This document shows, in pieces, positions 33,566 through 45,389 of a stretch of DNA of 60,000 nt. Origin of the DNA: Adiantum capillus-veneris. Its lineage: Eukaryota > Streptophyta > Polypodiopsida > Polypodiales > Pteridaceae. Position numbers and translations under genes: made by a program. Each line of letters starts with the position of its first letter. The stretch's first letter is position 1. The stretch spans positions 91,506,680 to 91,566,679 of the forward strand of contig CM043962.1 in NCBI GenBank assembly GCA_014529385.2, read 5' to 3'. The notes beneath the pieces were generated by a model. The model ran no database searches. It had not been told where the DNA came from and was given only the letters and a program-made list of their open reading frames with translations.

Positions 33566-34278
33566 TTTTGGTGACTGAGTTGTAGAAGTGGCAATGAGTA
33601 GGTGAATGTGGTTTCTCCAAATGGCTAAGGGGTGCACGCCTCATGGGGTATACCAAGAACAAATATAGATGGATACATAACATGACTAGAGAGGGTAGAC
33701 ATGCGAAGGAACAAAGAGTTCTCATCCCTCAGCAGTGCCCTGTGCCTGACTTCTCAACAACGACATGGGCTTGGGAGAGAGACCTTAGATGGGAGAGAGT
33801 TGATCAGAAGCCTGAGCCTCTGGTACATTTGGAGGGCTTGTTGTTACCAAGCCCTCCAAATGAACCAGAGATGCCTTGGTGTTACCAATCAAAAGCCTGA
33901 GCCTCTGGGTTATTTGGAGGGTTTGGTGTTACATGGCTAGAGATGGTAGAAGGCTTTCTTTAGTTTGTGGTATCCAGGACCTTTCGTTACAGTAAGATAT
34001 GGTTTCCATTGGCACTACAGACCTTCTGTTTTGCTTTTTCCCACTCCCATTATTTGATGTAGCCATTGTATATCTTTTGTCTTTCATTTTGGGAGAGTCT
34101 CCCCTTTTTGTACAATTTTTCTTAGGTTGGGGTGATATAGCCCATTGAACAGTTACAAAAACTAATAGAAGGATCTTTTTAGCGGAAAACAAAAAGCTTC
34201 TAAAATATAACATCAAGGGTCATTGCAGTTTAATGTGACACCAAAGGTCATGCAGCTTGGCTAGAGAGCAAGATGTAT
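33566..34278. other. Unassigned DNA with a perfect hairpin
   Basis: No gene or transposon recognised. A 15-bp perfect inverted repeat with a 7-base loop lies at 33826-33862 (catttggagggcttg / caagccctccaaatg). A related 'gcctgagcctctgg...ttggaggg' stretch repeats about 84 bp downstream. Confidence 0.55.
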
Positions 34279-35118
34279 ACATGTGTTGAAATATTCAGTA
34301 GATTGGCGCGGACTATTGAGTATGGCATCACTTGCCATGCTTGCACTAGTTTCCAGAAAGCATTGATACCCCAAGGCACATTTGGGACTATCAACCAATC
34401 TTGCAAAGGGCGGCTTTGTTTAGAGAGACTATATGTGGTGAGAAGGGGAATGGTCACCTTTGATGGGAGCAAACACCGTCTCCTCTTGATTACTGTCTCA
34501 CACTCTAATTGTATTGCCTAGATGCTTTTATTTTCAATCTCTTACTTTCTATAACTAAAGTGCTCAAAGCATATTGGTGACTAGACATGATATATGTACC
34601 CTTTTAGACTCAAATGATAAAACTGAAAATTTGCAAGCATGTAAATACTTTTTAAGTTGAAATTTCATGGACACGTCTTTTAAGTTGAAATTTCATATAC
34701 ATGTGTTGAAATATTCAGTAGATTGGCCCGGACTATCGAGTATGGCATTCACTTGCCATGCTTGCACTAGTTTCCAGACAAGCATTGATACCCCAAGGCA
34801 CATTCGGGACTATCAACCAATTTTGCAAAGGGCAGCTTTGTTTAGAGAGACTATATGTGGTGAGAAGGGGAACGGTGACCTTTGATGGGAGCAAACACTG
34901 TCTCCTCTTGATTACTGTCTCACACTCTAATTGTATTGCCTAGATGCTTTTATCTTCAATCTCTTACTTTCTATAACTAAAGTGCTCAAAAGCATATTGG
35001 TGACTAGACATGATATATGTACCTTTTCAGACTCAAATGATAAAACTGAAAATTTGCAAGCATGTAATTCTTTTAAGTTGAAATTTCATGGACGCGTCTT
35101 TGGCTTAACTTAATTCTG
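34279..35118. repeat. 420-bp tandem duplication
   Basis: Two copies starting at 34279 and 34699 (acatgtgttgaaatattcag...). They differ at few positions. The second ends just before the splice acceptor at 35137-35138. Short frames in both copies look alike because of the duplication; no domain is recognised on either strand. Confidence 0.92.
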
Positions 35119-35138
35119 TCTTTGAGTTGGATTGTCAG

Positions 35139-35282
35139 GTGCCAGCGAAGCCGAACTACAGCTTGGTCTTCTCTTTTGGTGCTAAAAGACCCGTCTGTAA
35201 AGGTTCGCTTCTGGACACGTTCATAAATGGAAGTGATGCTTATCGGGACTCTCGTTTCAAGCTCATACCTCGGATTGCTAAG
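35139..35282 (+). CDS. EDR2-like exon n-3
   Basis: Encodes VPAKPNYSLVFSFGAKRPV to DAYRDSRFKLIPRIAK (48 codons). Acceptor 'ggattgtcag|GTG' and donor 'AAG|gttaaa'. The preceding CAG would also read as Gln, a residue usual before VP in the family, so the acceptor could lie slightly upstream. An apparent continuation of the reading frame to 35480 is intron. Confidence 0.9.
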
Positions 35283-38200
35283 GTTAAATTTTGGCTATCA
35301 TGCTCGTGCCAACATTTTTGCAATATGGGAGACATGCACAAGCCCAAAAACTTTCCCTATTCTAAGCTCTCTGTTTGGTCTAAGGCATGCTGTGATATGA
35401 ATAAAATTTCTTTCACTCACGTTGGGTTTGGTATGTCGATGTTTTTCCCTGGTAAATCTGCGTATATTTCTAGAATATAAAATATCATACCCATATTTTT
35501 TTCCACTCGTGTACTAAATTCTCGGGGTTCCCTGTCTGTGCAGCTTGACACAACTGTTTGGCATGATGCATTTTCATTAAGTATCAGAAAACACACAAAA
35601 GATTGATTTTTCAGTTGAATGAATAGGTCTCATAATGGAAAAGCATGAGCACGACTGACAAAAGCGAGTTGTCCAAAGCATAGTGCAAATAAAGAAATCA
35701 TATCACCATCACCTCTATGCAGACCTTAATTGGTAATTCTAAGCATATACCACAATTGCAGAAGGTAGGCTCTATTCCATTAACTCATTAAGCCGAATTC
35801 GCTCCACATTGGAATACAAGGATCACGTACTTCTTCGATTAGAGAATACCCAAAAGAAAAGTTATAATACTATGGATTGTCTAGTTCTCAAGTTTGCATG
35901 TTTGTCAGGATCCTTGGAAGTAGACAGAGCAAAACTTTACTAAACTTTCCCTATTGGCTTGTGTTTAGAGATGGTAGCCCTGGGCTGAGCATTCGGTTTA
36001 AGGGTGCGTTAAAAGTTCAATTTTTGTATGTGGAGTGGGTATGTGTGGAGGAAAGTGTAGCCAGCTTCAGTGGTCCAGCAGCGGCAGTGGAGACAAGCGT
36101 AAAGGTTGGAGAGTGTTTCCAGAGGCAAGGCATGAGCCAATTGGAAAGGTGTGCCAACTAAAGGCTGTTTAGTCGTACACCACGTGGGCCAGGGGTACCA
36201 AGGCGTATCTGTGTGAATCAGGGTACCTGAGTGTAGCCATGTGGACGAGTTTACGAGAGTAGCCGTATGGGTCAGGAGTGCTCTGTGTACCTTGTGCGCC
36301 AGCACCCTTACCCTCAACCTGTGGAAGTTGATGGTTGCGGCCAAGACCAGTTGTGTAGATATTTGAGCAGATGTATCTATGAAGGGATGTATATCAGTAA
36401 GAATCTTCCAGTCACTTGAGTGAGTAGTAGTTTTAATTACATAGTGTTGTCTGCAGTAAGAGTCTACTGCACTCCTCTATTGCACTTTAGCCTCTGCAAC
36501 TTCCTTGTTCCTGTTCTTTGAGGCCTGGTCTAGAGCTGGGTGTGCTGTCAGCCAGTCATCAATTTCTCTTCTCGGTCTTGTAGTAGTCTTTGGCAGTGAT
36601 AGTACAGTGAGGTGCTCGAGTCTCTTAGTGTCATCAGTCTCCTATGGTGTATTGTGGTGTACTCTGATCTTTTGTACAGAATCTACCTTGTTGTCTAGTT
36701 TATCGGAGATTTTCTCTATCTTTATCAAGGCTTCTTATACAAGTTATCTACTCTCTTATCACTTATCTAAGCTCCTTTTACCTACTCTCTTATCACTTAT
36801 CTAAGCTTCTTATACAAGTTATCCATTCCCTTTTCTCTTGATCAAACCCTTTTTGATATGAAAAAGCTAATTCGCATGCATTACCCACATTCCCACAATA
36901 TAGTCCCAAAAGCTTCCCGTGAGTGAGCCTCAGGTGCTCTTCGAGAGTCCGAAATCACCAAACCCTCGTTTATTTATTTAATTACTTTGGGCGAGTGCAA
37001 CTTGAACATGCAGCTTCTTTTTTGGACTAAGAAGTCATCCAAGATTTTTTTTCATCCCTATGGTGCTTCCATTTAATCCTGGTTCTGTTGAAACTATTTT
37101 CCTGATTATACTAATTACTACTTGATTGCAAGATTGTTCTTGAATTGATATCACCGCTTAAAGTAAAACTTTTTTTTTTACCTTAAGTCGGGGGCTCAGA
37201 TGCATTGGTTAAGAGTAGGGCTACGAGGAGGCCCTTACAGTGCCTTAAAGAGCAGGTGATGAAAGGGGTAGTGCAGACAGTGGCAAAGACAAAAAAAAAA
37301 AAAGCATCACAAACTACTTTAGACGACGGGGCAACCTCCTTGTCGGATGTATCTAAGCCACCTTAAGTCGGTGGCTCAGATGCATTGGTTAAGAGTAGGA
37401 CTACAAGGAGGCCCTTACAGCGCTTTAAAGAGTAGATGGTGAAAAGGGTAGGGTAAATAGTGGCAAAGACAAAAAGAAGCATCACAAACTACTGGAGATG
37501 ACGGGGCGACTGTTGCACACAGTAAGAAATAATACTCTAAGATGGAGTAGAGTTGCTAGTTCTTGACATACTCCTCATGTGAATGCGTCAACAACTCTTG
37601 GCAGACGCTGGCAGTGTCCTCAGGAGAGAGATTGGAGAATGTTTTTGTGGTAGACAAAGGTACGGGTACATACGTTATCCCCATAGCTCGCCCGACATCC
37701 TTCATTGTAAGAGTCCTCCCATTGAGCTTCGAAAAGTGATCAGTATAGCACATAATTTAGCATTCAAAATATTGCCAGTTAGATCGGCATGTGCTAGATT
37801 GTGGAAACCAAGATGTATCACCTACTGTTGGGAGAAAATATCCTTTAGTAATGGGTTTGGTACTTGTAGGTGATAAGACCATCAGCAATGGCGCAGAGTA
37901 GAGTGCACCAAATGGTCAAGGCACCTGGAGAGTTGTCATCTTTCCCAGTGGAAAGTTGGTGATTGGGGCGAATCCTCACCGAAGTACTCCTCATTTGACA
38001 ATTTCTCTGAGCTAGGCGCATAGTCGGACTTATTCTCACTGTTGTCCATAAAAGAAGTGTCGGAGGATTCTTGCTCAAACAAAAGCTATTGCTTCTTATT
38101 TCGAGTTAGAACCATCTTGTATTTGATGACCACAATTTTTAGTGAATGATTTCAGTCACAGAGATTGCAAGCTGTCCCTGAAATGAGTAAATTTCACAAA

Positions 38201-40054
38201 AGCATATATATTTTACAGGTCAACGAATCCCCACACCCAGATACATTCAAAGAATCCTGAGACTACAGCACCTTGACCCTGACCCTCGCAAGGAATACAT
38301 GTGAATTTTTGTAGCCGAGTGGGCTTACAGACGCTTTACCTTGCTCACGGTCCTGTATGCAAGGGCAAAAAGGTGATGGGGTGGCTGGGGAGATCGATGG
38401 GCACATTCAACTGATGCTTTGCAGGTTGCGCAACAGGCTGGTCTGGGAGGATTTGCTATTGAGAAGAGGCAACAAACGACCAGTTTTAAGGGGTTTCGTA
38501 ATAAGTTGCGCTGGTAGAGTTAGTATTACGATTTTTCCACGTAGGTTACTGGTTTGATTTTTAAGGAAAGGAGAATGGCGAGCTGACAAGTGAGGGGAGG
38601 GTGAAAGGCCAGCACTGAGGGCTAAAGGGCGAATGACAAGAGACGAAAGGTGAATGGCGAGCTGACAAGTGGGGATAGCGAGAGGCCAGACGAAGGGTGA
38701 GCAGTCAAAGGCAAAAGGCAAGTTTAAGGTGGGGCTAATGGAGAGAGGCCAAAGAGGAGAAGGGGCGATCAACAAAGTCGAAAGGCGAGAGATGACGACT
38801 AGGCGAAAAGCTAGGATCAAATGGCTAATGGTGAGGATGGCCAAGGGCTAAAGGCTAAAGGCGAGGGTGGGCGAGCACGGGCAAGAAAACAATGGGTTAA
38901 GCAATAAACCTTGATAAAGAGACTTCTCAAGCGAGTTCAATCAAAGGTGAGTCTGCTAATTTTGTTAATTTCAAAGAGGAGCTAGAGAGAAGTGTGTGCA
39001 TGGAGAGGTAGGATAAGTAGTGCCTATCACAATAGGAGTGTCACATATGTTCTTGAGAGTTCAGTTTGAGAGGGAGACATGGGTACGATCCCCAAACAAA
39101 AGACATAGAAGCGAGCAGAGTTAGAAGGAACAACAATTGAGAGTTCAGTTTGAGAGGGAGACATGGGTACGATCCCCAAATAGAAGACATAGAAGCGATC
39201 AGAGTTAGAGGGAACAACAAAATATAACTTGGTAAGATCATATTCGACACAAACTACAAAAAGAGGATAGCAAGAACACATAATGACTATTAGTAGAAGG
39301 AATATTGAGGTACCGTAGAGAGCAGGCTATAGAATGATGCTGAGAGGGAGATAGGTTACTGCAAATGCAACATCTAAGTGGGCTCTTCATATCCGAAGAG
39401 ATTGGGAGCTAGAAGAGATTTGTCAAGTTGTGGGATGATAACACTTGAGTCTAAATCCATTGACTAGGGGCAGAGGAACACCTTCCAAGGTTGATAATTG
39501 TACCACTCCTTGGGGTACAATCTCCTGCACTCTGTATGGCCCTTGCCAAGCAGGGAGCTTTTTGGTTTTTTTGGTAGCGAGCCCGGTAGGGCAGCACCAA
39601 GGATCCTTGCATGAATTTTGGCTTGTGAAGATGACGATCGTGCCATGCTTTGCGATGGAGCTTTTGTGACAGAGCTGCTTTGCTTGGAGAGCGCTAGAAG
39701 CTAACAATCTACTTTCTTCGAACATGGAGAGACAAGATAGGCAGACACCATACCCCAATCCACACGAAAACTGCCTACCCAAGGGGATCCTGAGTTGAAT
39801 TTAAAGGGGGCAATGGCTTCCAAGCCGAAAGCTAGTTGAAAAGGGGTGATATAGGTCGTTTTTGAAAGAAGTGCGATATGCCCAGAGTAGCTTCGTGAAT
39901 GATGCATAAGGTGTAAGAAGAAAGATGAATACCAAATGTATAAACTGAAAGGGGATTTGGAGGCCCTCTTTTGGGTCTCTTGAAGTGGTTCTTTGAAGAG
40001 GAACATTTTCTTCTGTTGTATCTTCTCCTTCTCAACATCTGCTTCTGTTGCATC

Positions 40055-40096
<42 letters not shown>

Positions 40097-43000
40097 GAAA
40101 TGAAATGAATTGAAATGTTATATTAACGTCTTCAAAAGGCCAGAGTGACCTATGAGACCAAACTGATACAAAAGTGGTGAGTTTGTTACAATGTCTGAAA
40201 AGTGTGAAAGTGTGAAAATAAATGCGAAAAAATAAATACAAAGTATTAGATAAACTTCTTAGGAGCATTCTGGGTGTCTGGCTAGAATGCTTCTAATCCT
40301 TTGTTGTAGTCTCCTCCGGTGAAGTGTGCTTCTGCATCTCGGTCGTGGTCGTCTCGATTTCCTAAGCTCAATCGCCCTGTCAATGAGGGTACCTTTGGTA
40401 TGAATGTGGGTACTCCTTTGTGCTCGCTGCTGGCCTCTTGCTTCTCCTTCCATTCCTGCTTCTCTCGATCCGAAGAAATCTGTGATCTGCCTCTGAGGCT
40501 GTAGTGCTCTTTGTCTTCTCATTAGATTATCCATGTGCCGATGTTGTTCCAGTAGGTACAGGCCTAAGCACCTTTGATCTTGGTATTGCATGACTCTATC
40601 TAGAGGTCCAAAGCCTTCTTTAAATAGGCAATAGAAACGCCCACGTATCTCATAGTATACGGTGCAATGGCATATGTAGTGTAATTCTGTCTCCGGCTCC
40701 ATTCTGCATAACTTGCAAATTCTGCTCTCAGGTGGGATTCCCCTAAATCTGCCAAATTCAATTTCCAGCTAGTGTGAGGATGTACGAATCTGACCAATAG
40801 CACATCTCAAACCATGAGACAGGTGGGTATCCATGTAGCTCGGGCGAATCACAAAACCACCTTCAGATAGCTGTAGGAAGTTTTCTTTGTAGTCGGCCAT
40901 CTTCGTGCCCAATTCTTGTGTAGGGTCTACCCATGTCCTCTTAGTGTCCAACTGTATAAGATCCTGGCGGATGATTTTATTAATCTCCGTTCGTGTGATT
41001 GCCAGTGATGGAGCCTCAAGAGAGTATTGGAAGGGGGGTAATCTTTCCATACTGAACCCGTGTCTCTGAAACCACGAGGACAGTTGCGCATACCAGCATG
41101 ATGTATCTCCTTTCATTGCTAACTGTCGAGAGGATTCGAGGGCCAATCTAGTATATCGGCAATTATTTGTATCCCATAAACCATGTAGAAAGGACACTGA
41201 TATGGTAAGAGCTTCAATTTCTATCGGAGGGCAGCTAGTTCCGCTCGGGTAATCGCGTGTGGTACGGAGGCCTTGGCTCTAATCATTCGGGAAATCATAG
41301 ATACCAAAGGTCTCTCCATTGACTTCCAATTATCCTGATCCACAGATGGTCCCCAAATCTGGACCCCATAAAGCATAGCTGAAGCCACCACAGTATCAAA
41401 GAGCCAAAGTTTTGTTCGTGGTTCCTGAACTGCACTTGTGAACACATCCTCTCTAACCCTCCCAAGGCCGCAGAGGCTCTGGACAATCTAGCATCCGCTG
41501 CTTTCTTAAGAGTAAACTTCGGTCCTGTAAATACCACACCAAGGTATGTGTATGCATCTGTGTACTCTACTGTATCCTGGCCATATGCAAATGTAGGTGC
41601 CGATCTCCTAACCCACTGCGGTGTGGTGTTAAACACCATAACTTTGGTTTTACCCAAATTTACCGACAGTCCGCTGTCCTCGGCGAATTTATGTAATGCA
41701 TCTAACTGCCTCTGCATTCCATCTGGTGATTCTGTTATCAATACAATATCATCTGCATACAACAACAAAGGGATCCATGACCCTGCAAGTTGAGCACCTC
41801 TGTCGGCCTCTCTATCAATGTAATCCGATACCTCATCTATATACATACCAAATAAAGTAGGGGACAGTGGACATCCCTGCTTTACTCCAACGGTGGAATG
41901 AACAATGTCGGAATCCCCTTCTGGAGTACGTACATAACCAGTTACTGACCCGTGTGAGGCCATGATCCCCCAGATAATCTCTTTGGGGACCCCTAACTCT
42001 TGCATTCTACGCAGCAATCTGGCCCTTGGTACTGTATCAAAAGCTTTCCGAAAAAAGCAACAATACATCCTTCTCCCGCTTGCTCTTCCTTCCTCAATAA
42101 TGGCTCTGAGCGTTAGAATGTGATCTAAAGTGGAATAACCCCTCCTGAATCCAGCTTGTCCTGTTGCCCTTATGCCCTCAATTCTCTGCCCATCTACTCA
42201 ATTTTTGTTCCAGAATGGATGCGTACAGTCAGGTCAATGTGTGACCCACCATAATGGTACGGTAGTTCCCGGGTATCATAGGATCCCCTGACTTGAAAAT
42301 AGGTACAATAGTAGATAATTTCCAAGATTCAGGTAATCCTTCACACATGACCCGATTAAACAGACGAGCAAGGACTTCTGAAAGTAGATCCCTTGCATGG
42401 ATCAGATGTTCTGCTACTAAACCCTCATGATCATATGCTCTTCTTGTCTTCATCTTATCAATGGCTTTTTCCACCATTTTCGCAGTAAAGAAAGTACTAG
42501 TAGCAGGGCATGGCTCTAGCGGATCTGGTAATGGAGGCTGTCCAGATACCGTATATAATGCTGTTACATATTGACCCCAAATCTCAGGAGAAGTAATTGT
42601 CAGAGGCGATGAGTGCTCATGAAATAAACGCCAGGCCTCATGTGAGTCCTGACTCGAGAAGAGCTGATATAAATCCTTCTCCAGTTTGGCTAAAAATACC
42701 CTTTTCTTGCGATGTACTATACGCCGAAGAGCAATCCGAGACTGCTTATACTTGATGATCCCAAGTGTAAGCTCTTTCTGGACCTGGGTTCTCGTCTCTC
42801 TGCATTCCTCGTCGTACCAACTGTTTTGAGGCATGTTCCCAGATCCTCTTTTGATCAGGCTGAGTATGTGGGTATGCCTCTTGTGCTGCTCCATGTAGTA
42901 TCTCTGTTAGCTGAGAAGTAATCTCCTCTACAATATATACTGGCTCAGCTGCCCACATCCTATTATAGATCTGTTTCACATAGACTGAATCAGTCTCTGG

Positions 43001-45315
43001 CGGGAAAGTATATCTTGTGTGTGTCTTCTTCCTTTGTACTTGAGAGGCATTGTATTGGAAGGAGATTGATAGGGTCAAGAGAGCATGATCCACTGCAATC
43101 CCAACCGGTCTGGGTCCCACCTTAAAGTCCTCGATACTAGAAATAAAGCTTGGTGAAGTCGTGACATAATCCACTATACTGGCCCCATGCCTGTGCGGGA
43201 AGCATGTGAATCCCCCAGATAAAGGGAAATTCTCTAGACCATTAAGTATGGCCAAACCATGTGTAGTTGCCATCTCCATGAGATGTCTCCCATATTCAGT
43301 GTGTTCTTTATCCTGTGAGTTTCTAGTAAGCCCCTCCTGTGATAAATCCACTTCTCTGAGCATTTCCTCAGAAGTATCATAGAATACTGCTTGAGAGTTG
43401 GCCGTTCTTGCATTAAAGTCTCCTAAGAGAACGATGTCTCCATCTCTAGAGAACTCTCATATGTCATTATTCAATATGGAGAAAGGGGACTGTCCTTTAG
43501 GTGAGGAGTAGACTGATGTACTCGGAGAGAAGTAGCATATAGCGATATATAGAAATCTACCTGTCTCGGCTCTCATTCTCACCCACATATACCTTGCTTG
43601 TTCATCTTTCCTTATAATCTGTAGTAGTGGTCTCAGCTCGTCTTTAAATAAGACTGCTACTCCTCCTGAACCCCGGCTACCTCGTAGAGATCTCTTGTCT
43701 AGTCGACCAGTTGTTTCCCATAAATACCCCTTCACATGTGGCATAAGCTGTCCCGGTATCTGGTGTGTCTCTGAGTAGAAAACTATGTCTCTGTCCCTAA
43801 AGCTGTCTTCAAAGGCACCTACATCTAACCTATATGATCCATTACAATTCCACGCCGCTATCCGGAGCATAGCCCCATAGCTCTCGCACCGTCATGATGA
43901 GCGCTTTTCCAGAACCACTACTTTATAAAAGGCAATTTTCCCCTTTTCTCTTGCTGCCCTGATCTCTGGCATCAACTCTTGCATGTGTGCCACTTGTGCC
44001 AATGTAAGGTCATCTCCCAGGAAAATACCGGTTTTCTTAAGAGTTGGCCTCTTCTTTAGAAATTCTTTCCTTATTTCTATATTCGGGAAGCGGAGAATAA
44101 GTGCCCTATCCTTTACGTTTCCCTTCTTGTCGATTCCTTTCTTGCCCACTCTCCATGCACTTGTGTGAGTAGGCTCTGTGATGCCCATGCGTTGTAGCAA
44201 TTCCCTCACTTCTTCATCTACATTCTCTTTGTCTTTGACTCCTGTGACCCGCACATGCAGAGCCCGATTCTTCCTTTTCTGCTCTTCCTCAATTGTCATA
44301 TTAATAAAGGTGGAGGTAGGTGTGGTCTCAGGCATCTGGGCCTTCCCTTTCTTCTTATCCTCAATCCATTTCTCTACTTCATCAACCTTTTCTTGTGTCT
44401 TAACAAGACGTTCCGCCCATGAAGATGCCGTTTTCGATTTCTGTTCCTCTCCTTCCCGTAGAGCTTTCATCTGATCCTCCATGTTCTCGAGCTCCTTCAG
44501 CACCGAAGGTTGGTCGTCTCCCTTCTCCTTAGTTGCGGATTTGCAAGCCGCAAGTTCTCCTTTTAGCTCCTCGATTATTGCATCTTTTTCCCCATGTGCT
44601 TTTCCATATTTGTTTTCCATGCTTCAAAACTTGCTACTACCTCATCGAGTTTCTTTTGCATAACGCATTCTGTTACATTTACTTCCGCCTTGATTAGGTT
44701 TCGTAATTCCATTTTCACGATCTGAAATTCCTCATTCTGTATCCCCCGGATCTCTCTCCTTAGTTCTCTCATCATGTCTCCATACATGGAGTTCCTATAG
44801 CTCTCAGCATTTGCGTGCATTTCCTTCCTGATGTCATCCCTCATATAGTTTAGTTCTGATTTGAGCATCACCTGGACCTTCTCCATCAGTAGCTCATCAT
44901 GTATCCTGGAGGTTTTCCCGACTCGTAAGGATCCTGATGATAGTACAGTATCTCTGTTTCTCCGTTTGAAAGTAGCCATCATTTTTTTGGGGGTGGTGTA
45001 GCTATCTACACCCAGGCCTTCTCCTTTGGTAGGCGGATCCATGGAACCCGAGCCACAAATGTGGGGTAGGGTACTAGGGTACTAGGGTGAGGGACTGAGA
45101 GTAAGGCAAACTTAAAAGTTTATTTTAAAAGCTTAAAAACCTTTAAACTTTAAAAGTTTATTTCAAAGCTTAAAGGCCTTTAAACTTTAAGGCTTAAAAT
45201 CTCTTTTAACTTAAAATTTCCTTAAGGCTTAAAATGAAATAGAGTAGGAGATATTGACTTCCTACGCGTAGAACAACTGAGCGTGCGTAGGTCTGCCGGA
45301 CGTGCTACGCGTAGA

Positions 45316-45389
<74 letters not shown>

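Larger units (their letters stand above)
40056..45317 (-). mobile_element. LINE 1: near-full-length non-LTR retrotransposon
   Basis: 5' UTR (45317-45043), ORF1, ORF2 (endonuclease, RT, Cys-rich C-terminus), 3' UTR and a tail of TTTCA repeats followed by (TC)n instead of poly-A. The 3' UTR motif 'gtcttcaaaaggcc' with 'tgacctatgagacca' (about 40128-40164) recurs in LINE 2 and LINE 3. Stops and frameshifts in both ORFs make it inactive. Antisense to the host gene, inside its intron. Confidence 0.92.

Noticed and set aside
34273-34943. Repeated small protein gene (about 60-80 codons twice)
   Set aside because: The frames are copies by tandem duplication, show no domain, and are open on both strands; coding status cannot be supported.
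35283-35480. Continuation of the EDR2-like exon as an open frame to 35480
   Set aside because: Similarity to the family stops at a GT donor at 35283, and the next family residues are found at 58393; the rest is intron read-through.
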